Below, piece by piece: positions 46,492 through 55,585 of a stretch of DNA of 64,000 nucleotides. Made by a program: the position numbers and the translations under genes. The notes beneath the pieces are model-generated. The model did not search any database. It saw only the letters and a program-made list of their open reading frames with translations, and was not told the origin of the DNA. The DNA comes from Amycolatopsis jiangsuensis (GTDB lineage: Bacteria > Actinomycetota > Actinomycetes > Mycobacteriales > Pseudonocardiaceae). The stretch's first letter is position 1, and every line of letters starts with the position of its first letter. The stretch is from NCBI RefSeq assembly GCF_014204865.1, contig NZ_JACHMG010000001.1:248001-312000 (forward strand), written 5' to 3'.

Positions 46492-49080
46492 TTACCTCCG
46501 TCCGGCATTCCCTTCGCGGTCCCGCTGCAGTACTGAGCGCGGGAACAGCCGTCCACGCAGGGGGAGTGGCGCGGTGCGGCGGAGGCCGCCCCGGAGGCGG
46601 TCGAAGGCTGGTGCCAAATCCGGATCCGGTGTGGACGCGTCGCTGTACCAGCTGCGTTCCACCGCTCCGAGGACCGTGCGCAGGCTTTCCCGGCCCTCGT
46701 CGTCCAGGTGGTGGTGTTCGGCGATCTTGCCGCCCGACACCCGGACCGTGTCGCTTTCCGGGAGGGGCAGGCCGCGGTCGGCGCATTCGGCCTTCAGCTC
46801 ACGCCACGCGGCGTCGGCCGAGTCCGGGGTGTGCGCGGTGATCGTCTGCAGATGGCGGCGGCGGACCACGTCCCGGACGACGGCCGGCGCGCTGACGGCC
46901 ACCAGCACCAGCACCACCAGCACCGCGAACCACCAGGCCACCAAGCCGGCCAGGAACCCGATCGCGGCCACGAACAACCCCCACGCGACCGGCGGCAGCC
47001 ACAGCACCGCCGTCCGCGCCGGTGCGGGCGCGGCCACGGCCGGGCTGCGCACCAGCAGGTCGCCCTCCGGGCCGGGCGGTGGCGGCGGGAGTCCGGACAC
47101 GGTGCCCCCACCGGCCTCCGGGCGCCGGCGCAGCAGGTACGACGTCACCACCGCGGCCGCCCCGAGTACTGCCAGTGCCAGCGCCAGCCAGCCGAGCCAG
47201 CCGTTGTCCGGGCCGGTGTCGGCCGGGTTCGCCGGAGCGGCCTGGTCCTGCTGCTGGTCCGGCGCGGCACCGGTCGAGGGAGCGGTGGTGCGGGGCGCGG
47301 TGGGCAGGTCTTCGGTCGCGTCGGGCTGCTGTTGGTTCTGGTTGCTCTGTTGCAGATACGGCGGGACGATGCCGCGCCCGTCGGCCAGCGGCGTCGGGTC
47401 GAAGCTGACCCACCCCTTGTCGCCGAAGTACGCCTCGACCCAGGCGTGCGCGTCCTGCGAGCTGATCGACTGGTAGTCGCCCTTCTGCACACCCGGCGTG
47501 AAGCCGATCGCGACCCGCGCCGGAATGTGCGCGACCCGCAGCATGACGGCCATCGCGGAGGCGTACTGCTCGCAGTAACCGCGCTTGCCGTTGAGGATGA
47601 AGTCGGCGAGCGCGTCCGCGTCGGTGGCGTCCGCGGTCTTGGTGTCGTAGACGAAACCGTTCTGCGTGCTGAAGAACTGCCACAACGCGGTCGCCCGGTC
47701 GAAGTTGTTGTTCTTGCCCGCGATGAGCTGGCCGGTCTTGTCGACCACCCGCTGGTCGACGCCGTCGAGCCGGGTGTAGAACGCGGGCACCTCGTCGGAC
47801 TTCGGCGCTGCTGTGCGCAATTCCGCCGCGCTCGGTTCCTTCAACGACGCCGTCTCCACGTACGGCGGCGCGGGTTCGCTCTTCGTGGTGAAAACGGCGC
47901 CGCTCATCCGGTCGTACAGCCACTGCGGAGGGACGCCGCGCAACGCCCGTGGCGCTCCGTAGATCGGCAGCCAGTTGTCGACCCAGCGCGTCGGCTGGAT
48001 CCGGATCTGCTGCGAGGCGCCCGTGCCGTCATCGCCGGGGGCGGCGGGCAGGGTGCTGTTCGCGACCACGCCGGTCTGCGCCTGGCCACCGCTGCGCAGG
48101 CCCCAGCCCTTGTTGGGGGTGTAGCTGTCGAGGGTGAACGCCCGCATCAGCCGCCGTTCCGGGCCGAGGCCGCGGACCTGGAACAGTTCGGTGTTGTCGC
48201 CCTGGTCGAGCAGGCCGCGCAGCTGGGTGAACGGCGCGACGCCGAAGCCGCCGGTGCCGTCACCACCCCCGCCGGGGCCGGACCCGAACGGGATCTTGCC
48301 GACCGTGCCGACCCAGCTGACCCCGCCGCCGAGCAGACCGAGCACGACCGCGGCGCTGACCACAGCGACCGGCGCTTGCAACGCTCTGGCCCGGCCGGGG
48401 GCGCCGGATGCTTCGCGGTTGCGCCAGCTGCGGTGGCGATGGTTGCCGTCGAGCGCGAGCAGACCGGCGAACGCTGCCGCGCCGAGCAGGAACGTCCACC
48501 ACGGCAGCATGTCCTCGGACAGGGCCGCCGGCACGGCGTACACGCAGAGCAGCACGAGCCCGGTGGCCGCCGGCGCCGAGGCGGCGACCGCGAGCGTGTC
48601 GACGAGCACGGCGACCAGCCCGATCGCGATCGTGACGAGGCACAGGATCGGCTGGGTGCCCTCGACCGGCGGCAGCCCGGTGCGGATCTGCTCGGCCGAC
48701 GCGGCGAGCGTGGCCTGCAGCTCCCCGAACGCGGCGGGCCCGGGGATGATCTTGAGCACGCCCTGGGTGGTGAACGCCCCGGTGACCATGAAGAGCAGCA
48801 CGAGCAACTGCCCGAGCCCGGCCACGACGATCGGCGCGCGCAACGAGCGCAGCGCCAGCCCCGTTGCGGCGACGAGCACGACCGCGACGAACAGATATCC
48901 GAACCACGCCCACCCGGCCACCACGCTGGTCAGCGAAGTGGCGGCGCAAAGCGTCGCCACCCCGGCCGCGACTGGGGCGAGCAGACTGCTCGCCCACGCC
49001 GCGGGCGGTTCGGGCGGCGGTGGCGCAGGAGTATGGGGGATAGGCGGCGACGCGGGCGGCCGGGACGCAGTGGCGGTCAT
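46492..49080 (-). CDS. Membrane-bound transglutaminase-like protein (TgpA type)
   Basis: An 862-aa protein with a Pro-rich head, about six N-terminal membrane spans (to about 255), a large external part with the DUF3488 and transglutaminase-core regions, and further spans near 665-685 and 735-785 before a cytoplasmic tail. The catalytic triad is visible: Cys in LNGKRGYCEQYASAMAV, His in SSQDAHAWVEAYF, Asp in WVSFDPTPLADG. Such proteins sit with MoxR and DUF58 proteins and are thought to act on envelope proteins or peptidoglycan. The start overlaps the stop of the preceding His/Thr/Pro-rich ORF (ATGA). Confidence 0.93.
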   Translation of the reverse strand: MTATASRPPASPPIPHTPAPPPPEPPAAWASSLLAPVAAGVATLCAATSLTSVVAGWAWFGYLFVAVVLVAATGLALRSLRAPIVVAGLGQLLVLLFMVTGAFTTQGVLKIIPGPAAFGELQATLAASAEQIRTGLPPVEGTQPILCLVTIAIGLVAVLVDTLAVAASAPAATGLVLLCVYAVPAALSEDMLPWWTFLLGAAAFAGLLALDGNHRHRSWRNREASGAPGRARALQAPVAVVSAAVVLGLLGGGVSWVGTVGKIPFGSGPGGGGDGTGGFGVAPFTQLRGLLDQGDNTELFQVRGLGPERRLMRAFTLDSYTPNKGWGLRSGGQAQTGVVANSTLPAAPGDDGTGASQQIRIQPTRWVDNWLPIYGAPRALRGVPPQWLYDRMSGAVFTTKSEPAPPYVETASLKEPSAAELRTAAPKSDEVPAFYTRLDGVDQRVVDKTGQLIAGKNNNFDRATALWQFFSTQNGFVYDTKTADATDADALADFILNGKRGYCEQYASAMAVMLRVAHIPARVAIGFTPGVQKGDYQSISSQDAHAWVEAYFGDKGWVSFDPTPLADGRGIVPPYLQQSNQNQQQPDATEDLPTAPRTTAPSTGAAPDQQQDQAAPANPADTGPDNGWLGWLALALAVLGAAAVVTSYLLRRRPEAGGGTVSGLPPPPPGPEGDLLVRSPAVAAPAPARTAVLWLPPVAWGLFVAAIGFLAGLVAWWFAVLVVLVLVAVSAPAVVRDVVRRRHLQTITAHTPDSADAAWRELKAECADRGLPLPESDTVRVSGGKIAEHHHLDDEGRESLRTVLGAVERSWYSDASTPDPDLAPAFDRLRGGLRRTAPLPLRGRLFPRSVLQRDREGNAGRR

Positions 49081-49553
49081 CGGGCCCCTCCGTCCGCGCG
49101 TGCCCGGCCCGCCTGCCCGGGACGCCCAGCCGACGACGACGTGGCGGGAACGGCTTGGCCGGGTGTGCGCTGGCTGTGGCTGGTGTGGTGGTGGTCGTGC
49201 GGCGGGGCGGCCGGCGGCAGCGGCGTGGTGGGAACGGTGTGGCCGGGTGTGCGCTGGTGGTGGCTGTGCGGCGGTGTGGGGTGGCTGGTCATGTGGTGGC
49301 AGCGCGGCGTGGCGACTGGATGGCCGACCGTGCGGTGGTCGTAGTGCGGCTGGGGGAGTCGATAGCCGACCGTGCCGTGGTGGCTGTGCGGCGGAGTGGC
49401 GTGGATGGTCGTGTGGTGGCGGTACAGCGTGGCGAGGCCACGATCAGTCGTGCGGAGCTGGAGGTGCGGCGGGACAAGCCCAACCCCGACAGGGCCCCGG
49501 TCGTGCTCGTCGCTCGGCTGGGTGGGCCGGGAGGCCGCGGTGGGGGTGGTCAT
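49077..49553 (-). CDS. His/Thr/Pro-rich ORF created by repeat tract F
   Basis: A 158-codon frame between DUF58 and the transglutaminase, overlapping both by ATGA. It begins MTTPTAASRPTQPSDEHDRG, similar to the MTATASRPPASPP start of the transglutaminase, then becomes low complexity (HHTTIHATPPHSHHGTVG, TPPHSHHQRTPGH). On the + strand this is a G/T-rich degenerate repeat (GTGGTGGCTGTGCGGCGG type) like the other tracts. It is either a real coupled small protein or a repeat that expanded inside the operon and was tolerated because the frame stayed open. Confidence 0.4.
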   Translation of the reverse strand: MTTPTAASRPTQPSDEHDRGPVGVGLVPPHLQLRTTDRGLATLYRHHTTIHATPPHSHHGTVGYRLPQPHYDHRTVGHPVATPRCHHMTSHPTPPHSHHQRTPGHTVPTTPLPPAAPPHDHHHTSHSQRTPGQAVPATSSSAGRPGQAGRARADGGAR

Positions 49554-50815
49554 CGGGTGCCTCCGGCCACCGAGGTGCGGGTGCCGGTGCGGCCCAGGTC
49601 GGCCCATACCTCCGGCATCGGGGTCCGGGGGCCGGCGACCACGACTCCCCAGCCGGCGGCACGCAGCAGGGCGGCCGAATCCTCGGTCGCCGCGGTCAGG
49701 TGGTCCGGGGCGGTCCCCGCCCAACTCGGCGTGTCCAGCAGGACCGCGAGGCTGCGGGTTCCGCGGGGGCGGTACCTCGTCAGCTCGTGCACCGACTCCG
49801 CACTCACCGTGCCCAGTACCGCGATCAGTTCCTGTCCTTCCGCGGGATCGTGGCCGAGGGTGACGTCGCGCTGGTGGGCGGCCGGCAGCGCGGCCAGCGT
49901 GTCGAGCACGACGTTGTCGTGACCTTCCCCGCTCCCGCCGGGAATGTCGGTCAGGGTGAGGCCGTGCTCGGTCACCAGTCGTACGCGGTGGCCGGCGCGG
50001 CGCAGGTGCAGGGCGACCGACGCGGCGAACGACACCGCCCATTCCAGGCTCGCCTCCGGTCCGCTGCCGTGGTGGGCGGCGGCACGGTGGTCCAGCAGCA
50101 CGGTCGTGCCACCGCGCCACGGGCGTTCCTCCACCCGGACCATGATCTCGTCCCGCCGGGCCGTCGAGCGCCAGTGCACCTTCCGCATGTCGTCGCCGGT
50201 GCGGTAGTGCCGCACGATCACGTCCGGTTCGCCCTGCCCGGAGTGCAGCCGGACGCTGCCGTCTTCGCCGGCGCCCACCCCCGAGCCGCCAGGCAGCCCC
50301 CACAACGGAACCACCTGCGGCACGACGACCAGCCGCGAATGCCCGATCAGCTCGCGGTCGAACTCGCACAGCCCGAACGGATCGGTGATCGTCGCCCGCA
50401 GCGGCCCGACCTGCTGGATCCCGCGCAGCCCCGGCCGCAGCGGATAACGCAGCAGCACCCGCCGGTCGTGGGGAAGGCGTTCGACGACGAACCGCGGCCG
50501 GGTACCCAGCGGGTACGGCACCCCGTCCTCGAGCAGCACCTCACCGCCCGGCAGCCGGCCACTGCGCCACAGCTCCAGGTGCACCTCGCCGGTCGAGCCG
50601 ACCGCGATCCGCTCGGGGTGCAGCGCGCGCGCCGCGCCCAGCCGCAGCCGGGTGGCCGCGATGTACGCGGCGACCAGCAGCGGCAGCGCGACCACGAAGA
50701 CGGCGACGCGCAGCAGATCGCGTTCGTTGAGCACCAGCGAGCACACCGCGGCCGCGATCCCGGCGGCAAGCAGGCAACGGCCACGGGTGGTGAGGCCGGA
50801 CAGCGCGCGCAGCAT
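49550..50815 (-). CDS. DUF58 domain protein
   Basis: A 421-aa protein with two N-terminal membrane spans (about 13-55) and a DUF58/vWA-like domain. The diagnostic block is IVRHYRTGDDMRKVHWRSTARRDEIMVRVEE (about 200-232), preceded by TITDPFGLCEFDRE. It belongs to the widespread MoxR-DUF58-transglutaminase set. It starts 30 bp after the MoxR stop and its own stop overlaps the start of the His/Thr/Pro-rich ORF. It probably forms a membrane complex with the AAA+ chaperone MoxR; the biochemical role is not established. Confidence 0.93.
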   Translation of the reverse strand: MLRALSGLTTRGRCLLAAGIAAAVCSLVLNERDLLRVAVFVVALPLLVAAYIAATRLRLGAARALHPERIAVGSTGEVHLELWRSGRLPGGEVLLEDGVPYPLGTRPRFVVERLPHDRRVLLRYPLRPGLRGIQQVGPLRATITDPFGLCEFDRELIGHSRLVVVPQVVPLWGLPGGSGVGAGEDGSVRLHSGQGEPDVIVRHYRTGDDMRKVHWRSTARRDEIMVRVEERPWRGGTTVLLDHRAAAHHGSGPEASLEWAVSFAASVALHLRRAGHRVRLVTEHGLTLTDIPGGSGEGHDNVVLDTLAALPAAHQRDVTLGHDPAEGQELIAVLGTVSAESVHELTRYRPRGTRSLAVLLDTPSWAGTAPDHLTAATEDSAALLRAAGWGVVVAGPRTPMPEVWADLGRTGTRTSVAGGTR

Positions 50816-50845
50816 GCGGTTTCTCGAATCGGGTAGCGGGACGGC

Positions 50846-51904
50846 TCAGCGGGCCGAGCCCTGGGGGACGGGAACGCGGTGCAGGACGGCCCGCACCACG
50901 TCCGTCGCCGAACGGCGGGCGGCGTGCGCCTCGGTGGTCAGCACGAGCCGGTGGGCCAGCACCGGCACCGCGACGGTGTGCAGGTCGTCGGGCACCACGT
51001 AGTCGCGGCCGGACAGCGCCGCCTGCGCCCGCGCGGCCCGCACCAGGTGCAGCGTCGCGCGCGGCGAAGCGCCGAGCCGGATCTCCGGCACCTGCCTGGT
51101 CGAGGCGACCAGGTCGACCGCGTACCGGCGGACCTCCGGCGCGATGTGCACCGTGCGCACCGTCGCGGCGAGCCGCCGCACGGTCGCGCCGTCGGACACC
51201 GGCGCCAGCTCGGCGAGCGGGTCGTGCCCGGCGTGCTCGTCGACCATGGCCAGCTCCGCCTGCTGGTCGGGGTAGCCGATGGACACCCGCGCGGTGAACC
51301 GGTCACGCTGCGCCTCGGGCAACGCGTAGGTGCCTTCCATCTCGATCGGGTTCTGGGTGGCGATCACCATGAACGGGGCGCCGAGCTGGTAGGTGCTCGT
51401 GTCGACCGTGACCTGGTGTTCCTCCAGGCATTCCAGGAGCGCGGACTGCGTTTTCGGCGAGGCCCGGTTGATCTCGTCGCCCACCACGATGTTCGCGAAC
51501 ACCGGGCCGGGCCGGAACTCGAACTCGCCGGTCTGCCGGTTGTAGATGGACACCCCGGTGACGTCGCTGGGCAGCAGGTCGGGGGTGAACTGCACGCGGC
51601 TGACCGTGCAGTCGATCGAGCGGGCGAGCGCCTTGGCCAGCGACGTCTTGCCGACGCCGGGCACGTCCTCCACGAGCAGGTGGCCCTCGGCCAGGAGGGT
51701 GACCAGCGCGATCCGGACGACCTCGGGCTTGCCGACCAGGACCCGTTCCACGTTCGCGGCGATCCGCCGCGCGGTGTCGTGCAGTTCGTCGAGCCCGGCC
51801 GCGGGGAGGCTCGCCAGCCCGTCCGCGGAGTCCACCACCGGGTGCGGCGGCCGGCCGTTCCCGTGCGGCCCGGCAGCGGAAGCGGGTTGGATTCTCGACG
51901 TCAC
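50846..51904 (-). CDS. MoxR family AAA+ ATPase
   Basis: A 352-aa chaperone-like ATPase heading the operon. Walker A VEDVPGVGKTSLAKALA, Walker B NIVVGDEINRASPKTQSALLE, the sensor stretch VIATQNPIEMEGTYALPEAQRDRF and the C-terminal lid are complete. GTG 51904 lies four bases after a perfect AGGAGG (51909-51914); the longer open frame to 52057 lacks an SD. MoxR proteins assemble or activate vWA/DUF58 partners. It diverges from the WXG-like cluster. Confidence 0.95.
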   Translation of the reverse strand: MTSRIQPASAAGPHGNGRPPHPVVDSADGLASLPAAGLDELHDTARRIAANVERVLVGKPEVVRIALVTLLAEGHLLVEDVPGVGKTSLAKALARSIDCTVSRVQFTPDLLPSDVTGVSIYNRQTGEFEFRPGPVFANIVVGDEINRASPKTQSALLECLEEHQVTVDTSTYQLGAPFMVIATQNPIEMEGTYALPEAQRDRFTARVSIGYPDQQAELAMVDEHAGHDPLAELAPVSDGATVRRLAATVRTVHIAPEVRRYAVDLVASTRQVPEIRLGASPRATLHLVRAARAQAALSGRDYVVPDDLHTVAVPVLAHRLVLTTEAHAARRSATDVVRAVLHRVPVPQGSAR

Positions 51905-52173
51905 TCGACCTCCTGGTGGGGCGTGGCTGAGCGGGTCCTCCGGCACCTGCCGGGGCGCTCGCGGTCCGCGCCGCGCCCAGCCTCGCATCCAGTGTGTCAA
52001 ACTCGGGCGAACTCGGCGGCGCAACCCCGCGAACCTCCGCCGGTGACGCTGTGCCATGGAGACCGCTACGGCATCCGGGTGAGGAGCGAGTATTTTCGGG
52101 TGGGTCCGCTGACCGTCCGCGCTGCCGTAAGCTCTCTCGTCGAGGTCGCTTGATCACGGAGAGGCGCAACCGC

Positions 52174-52533
52174 ATGAGCGAGACCGACGCCCTGCCCGAC
52201 GTGCCGGGCCTGGCCGGCGGCCGGTTCGTGGTCTCGCCGGAGCTGGCCGGCGCCACCTACGCGCAGCTGGGCGAACTCGGCGACGTGGTCGGCGAGATGG
52301 CCCGCGAGGCCGCGGTGCTCGGCCGGTCGGTGCCGCTGGGCAGCGGGTACGCCGGCGAGATCGGCACGTTCATGGCGAAGTACGGCATCGGCCGGGACGG
52401 CTCGGTGGCCGATCAGCTCTCCGCCTTCGGCCGGGAGATCGCCGCGCTGCGCGAACGCATCGCCGGCGCACTGGACAAGTACCGCGCGCAGGACGAGAAC
52501 GCCGCGGACGGGGTGGACTGTGCCGGTGGCTGA
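52174..52533 (+). CDS. WXG100/EspC-like small protein
   Basis: A 119-aa mostly helical protein in the position of an EspC/WXG100-type type VII substrate or its helper: PELAGATYAQLGELGDVVGEMAREAAVLG, then a mid-protein loop (GYAGEIGTFMAKYGIG), then a helix AFGREIAALRERIAGALDKYRAQDE. No exact W-x-G is present. An SD (GGAGAGG) precedes ATG 52174. First of four tightly packed genes with DUF3558, PPE-like and EspG proteins, which argues for an ESX-related role. Confidence 0.7.
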   Translation: MSETDALPDVPGLAGGRFVVSPELAGATYAQLGELGDVVGEMAREAAVLGRSVPLGSGYAGEIGTFMAKYGIGRDGSVADQLSAFGREIAALRERIAGALDKYRAQDENAADGVDCAGG

Positions 52534-53068
52534 TCCGGTGACCGCGCCGCAGGCGCGGCGGAAGTTCGCGGTCGTCTCCGTGCTGTCGCTGTTGCTGCTC
52601 ACCGGGTGTGGCCGTGCGCCTGCCGCGCAGCCCGCGGCGCCCGCGAGCAGTGCGCCGGCGTCGGCTTCGGCGCCGTTGTCGATGGCTGGGCTGGAGCCGT
52701 GCGAGCTGTTGTCCCCGCAGGACCGTTCGGCGGTCGGGTTCACCGCGCTCGGCAAGGAGAAGACGATCGGTGAGGCGCGGGCGTGCGACTGGAAAGTGCC
52801 GTCGGTCTACGGCGTCACCGTCACCCTCGACGAGACGAACGGCCTGGACAACCTCGACGTCTCCACCGGCGAGCGGACGAAGAAGACGGTCGGTGCGCAT
52901 CAGGCGCTGCAGGTGTCCGGCCGCAACGGCACCTGCGCCGTGCTGCTCGGCGTGGCCGGCCGGGCCAGCGTGCAGGTCGACGTGAGCAACGCGAACTTCG
53001 CCGACGTACCGCTCGCCTGCCGCCGGGCGTCGTCGGTGGCCGAGCTGGTCGAACCGAAGCTGCCCTGA
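52520..53068 (+). CDS. DUF3558 family lipoprotein
   Basis: A 182-aa exported lipoprotein. The signal sequence ends in the lipobox LLTGCG with the lipidated Cys at residue 30 (from GTG 52520; an alternative GTG is two codons on), followed by an Ala/Pro/Ser spacer and the DUF3558 domain starting LEPCELLSPQDRSAVGF, with further Cys at ACDWKV, TCAVLL and LACRRA that could form disulphides. It overlaps the preceding gene by 14 bp. DUF3558 lipoproteins are common in Pseudonocardiaceae and mycobacteria; their role is unknown. Confidence 0.88.
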   Translation: MPVADPVTAPQARRKFAVVSVLSLLLLTGCGRAPAAQPAAPASSAPASASAPLSMAGLEPCELLSPQDRSAVGFTALGKEKTIGEARACDWKVPSVYGVTVTLDETNGLDNLDVSTGERTKKTVGAHQALQVSGRNGTCAVLLGVAGRASVQVDVSNANFADVPLACRRASSVAELVEPKLP

Positions 53069-53089
53069 AACCCCGCGAGGAGGAGTGCC

Positions 53090-53662
53090 GTGCCCGATAC
53101 CCCGGTCGTCCCGGAACCGGTGGCCCGCTACGAGGCGATGAGCCACGCCGCGCTCGCCGCGCAGGTGCTGGACGGCAACGACCCGGCTGCCGCGGGTTCG
53201 GCAGGTGCGCGCTGGACCGAGCTGTCCGGGCGGCTGCGCGAGTCGATCGGCAGCCTCACCGCGTTGTCCGCCGGCAGCCGGGAAAGCTGGCAGGGCGAGG
53301 CGGGCGACGCGATGCGGACCGTGCTCGCCCGTGCGGCGGGCTGGCTGGGGGAGACCTCCGCGATGTCCACTGTGGTCGGTGATGCGGTGACCGGGCAGGC
53401 CGAGGTCGCCGCGCGGGCGCGCGCGGAGATGCCGGAACCGGTCGAGTTCGATCCGGCGACCATGATCCGCTCCGCCGCGGCGAGCGGGAACGTGCTGGAG
53501 CTGGCCGGGCTGTCGTTCGAGATGGACGTGCGCAGGGAGGCCGCCGAGGCGGCCCGGCAGAAGGCGATCGACGTACTGCGCACGCGGGACACCGCGTTGC
53601 ACGGGCTGGTTCCGCGCGCGGACTTCCCCGCGGTCCCCCAGCTCGGCGCGGAGCCGGCTTGA
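53090..53662 (+). CDS. PPE/WXG-like helical protein
   Basis: A 190-aa helical protein with two long N-terminal helices and a W-x-G turn (SRESWQGEAGDAM, Trp67), as in WXG100/PPE-type type VII substrates, then a Pro-containing hinge (EMPEPVEFDPATM) and a C-terminal helical pair. A good SD (GAGGAG) lies just upstream of GTG 53090. Its stop overlaps the TTG of espG, and PPE-EspG pairing is the known chaperone-substrate relation in ESX systems. The PE partner is missing; the first gene of the cluster may fill that place. Confidence 0.75.
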   Translation: MPDTPVVPEPVARYEAMSHAALAAQVLDGNDPAAAGSAGARWTELSGRLRESIGSLTALSAGSRESWQGEAGDAMRTVLARAAGWLGETSAMSTVVGDAVTGQAEVAARARAEMPEPVEFDPATMIRSAAASGNVLELAGLSFEMDVRREAAEAARQKAIDVLRTRDTALHGLVPRADFPAVPQLGAEPA

Positions 53663-54366
53663 TCCGGCTGTCCGCGTCGGCGTTCGACGTCGTCTGGGAC
53701 GACCTCGGGCTCGGCCGTCCGCCGGCGCCGCTGGCGGTGCCGAGCGTCGGGGAGACCGTCGACGACCGGGCCGCGATCCGCGCCGAGGTGTACCGGAACC
53801 TGGGCGAACGGGGCCTGTTCGACGGCCGCCTCGACGCGGCACTGGAAAGCCGGCTGCGGCTGCTGGCCTCGGGCACGGTGTACCTCTCGTGCGAGGTGCT
53901 CGCGGACATGACCGCGGACGAACCGTTCCGCGCGGTCTCCGCGTTGCGGGGCCGGGAGGCGGTGCTCGCCGTCCAGCCGGTGCGGACGGTCGGCGTGCGG
54001 CGGATCGGCGAGAGCGAGCTGGCCTCGGAGATCGTGGCCGTACTGCCGGAGTTCGCGCCGGGTCCCGGGTACGGGGTCCGGCTGCCCGCGGCCGGCGCGG
54101 AGACTCCGCCGGCCGGGCGCCACGGCGAGGAACTGCGGGCGATCCAGGCGCGTCCGGTGTATGCGGCCGGGCAGTTCACCGTCCGGGTCCGCGACCGCGA
54201 CGGCCGGCTCGTCCGTACCGGGGGCGTGACCTGGTTCGACACCGACGCGGGCGCCTATTCCGCGGCCCAGTCACCCGGCGCCGGCGGCGAGGACTGGGTG
54301 ACCGTCGCCCCGGTCGACGCCCCGCGTCTGGTCGAACGCGTGATGGCGCTGATCCCGGCCGGATGA
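53659..54366 (+). CDS. EspG-like ESX secretion-associated chaperone
   Basis: A 235-aa EspG-family protein. In mycobacteria EspG binds the tip of PE-PPE dimers in the cytosol and delivers them to the ESX machine. Here LSASAFDVVWDDLGLGRPPAPL opens the domain, and GGVTWFDTDAGAY plus the closing VERVMALIPAG fit the family. It starts at TTG 53659, overlapping the PPE-like gene by four bases, so the pair is co-translated. No EccB/C/D core component is in the window; secretion would need a locus elsewhere. Confidence 0.85.
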   Translation: MIRLSASAFDVVWDDLGLGRPPAPLAVPSVGETVDDRAAIRAEVYRNLGERGLFDGRLDAALESRLRLLASGTVYLSCEVLADMTADEPFRAVSALRGREAVLAVQPVRTVGVRRIGESELASEIVAVLPEFAPGPGYGVRLPAAGAETPPAGRHGEELRAIQARPVYAAGQFTVRVRDRDGRLVRTGGVTWFDTDAGAYSAAQSPGAGGEDWVTVAPVDAPRLVERVMALIPAG

Positions 54367-54370
54367 CCGG

Positions 54371-55585
54371 TCAGGTCCGCGCTTCGCGGCGCCGTCCGGC
54401 GAAGTGCCAGGCCAGGAACCCCAGCGCCAGCAGCAGATAGCTGTTGCCGGCCAGCTGCTCCAGCGGTCCCCAGGACAGCTCGCGGAAGTCCTGGTGGGGC
54501 AGCAGCGAATGCGGTGCCACGACGAAGACCGCGACGATCGCGGCCAGCCCGGCCACCGCGGTGCGGCTCGTGGCCCGGGCGGCGAACAGGACGGTCGCCG
54601 GGACGATCCACACCCAGTGGTGCGACCACGAAATGGGGGAGCAGACGAGCACTGCCGCCGCGTTCAGCAGGAACGCCGTCGGCGCGTCGGTCCGGCGCAT
54701 GGCCGCGGCGGCGAGCAGCAACGCGGCCAGGGTGGCGACCGCGATCAGCACGAGCGCGGTTGCGTGCGGCAGCCCGAACCGGTTGACCGCGCCCTGGATC
54801 GTCTGGTTGGTGGCGAAGATCGACCCGCTCATCCCGGAAGCCCCGGTCAGCCCGCCGCCGAACCAGTACGCCGCGGAGGCACGGGGAGCCACCGCGAACC
54901 CGAGCAGCCCGGCCGCGAGGAACGTCGCGACCGTCGTCCCGGCCGCCCGGAAGTCCCGTCGCAGCAGGAAGAACAGCAGGAACCCGGCCGGCGTGATCTT
55001 CACCGCCGCGGCGAGCCCCACCAGTACTCCGCGCGGGAGGCGGGTCTTGGGGCCCAGGCAGTCGACGACGACCAGGGCCATGAGCACGAGGTTCACCTGG
55101 CCGAACCACAACGTCTCGCGGACCGGCTCGAACGCCAGCGCGGCGGCCCCGGCCACCACCGAGGCGAGGACGGCGGCACGGCGCCGGGTGTGCGGCCGGA
55201 TCACCACGTAAACCGTGGTGCCCAGTGCGGTCAGGGAAATCCCGAGCATCAGCACCGCGGCCACCGGCGTCGGCGGGACCGCGAGCGCGAGGAACGCGAC
55301 CGCGGCGAACGGCGGGTAGATGAAAGGCAGCACCATCCCGGCCCGGGTCGGCGGAAGCGTGCCGTAGACGTCCTGCCCGTGCGCGAGCGCCTGCGCGCCG
55401 TGCCGGTAGACCTCCAGGTCCACCGGCCACATCGTGCAGACCGCGGTCAGCACACCCGCGGCGAACACGACCGCGGCCGGCACTAGCGCCGACACCGCCC
55501 AGCGCCGCCCGGACACGGCCTCGAACCACCGCCGCAGCACGACGGCAGGGGACACCGTGCCAGCTCGGCTCCCGGACGGCATCAC
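54371..55585 (-). CDS. GT87 (GT-C) polyprenyl-phosphate mannosyltransferase-like protein
   Basis: A 404-aa polytopic membrane protein with about ten spans. An Asp motif sits in the first external loop (PVDLEVYRHGAQALAHGQDVYG), typical of GT-C alpha-(1,2)-mannosyltransferases of the Rv2181/PimE type that elaborate lipomannan or related glycans. IYPPFAAVAF and WFGQVNLVLMALVVVDCL are further family blocks. It converges on espG with four bases between, and diverges from mraZ across 700 bp. Acceptor inferred only from family. Confidence 0.88.
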   Translation of the reverse strand: MMPSGSRAGTVSPAVVLRRWFEAVSGRRWAVSALVPAAVVFAAGVLTAVCTMWPVDLEVYRHGAQALAHGQDVYGTLPPTRAGMVLPFIYPPFAAVAFLALAVPPTPVAAVLMLGISLTALGTTVYVVIRPHTRRRAAVLASVVAGAAALAFEPVRETLWFGQVNLVLMALVVVDCLGPKTRLPRGVLVGLAAAVKITPAGFLLFFLLRRDFRAAGTTVATFLAAGLLGFAVAPRASAAYWFGGGLTGASGMSGSIFATNQTIQGAVNRFGLPHATALVLIAVATLAALLLAAAAMRRTDAPTAFLLNAAAVLVCSPISWSHHWVWIVPATVLFAARATSRTAVAGLAAIVAVFVVAPHSLLPHQDFRELSWGPLEQLAGNSYLLLALGFLAWHFAGRRREART

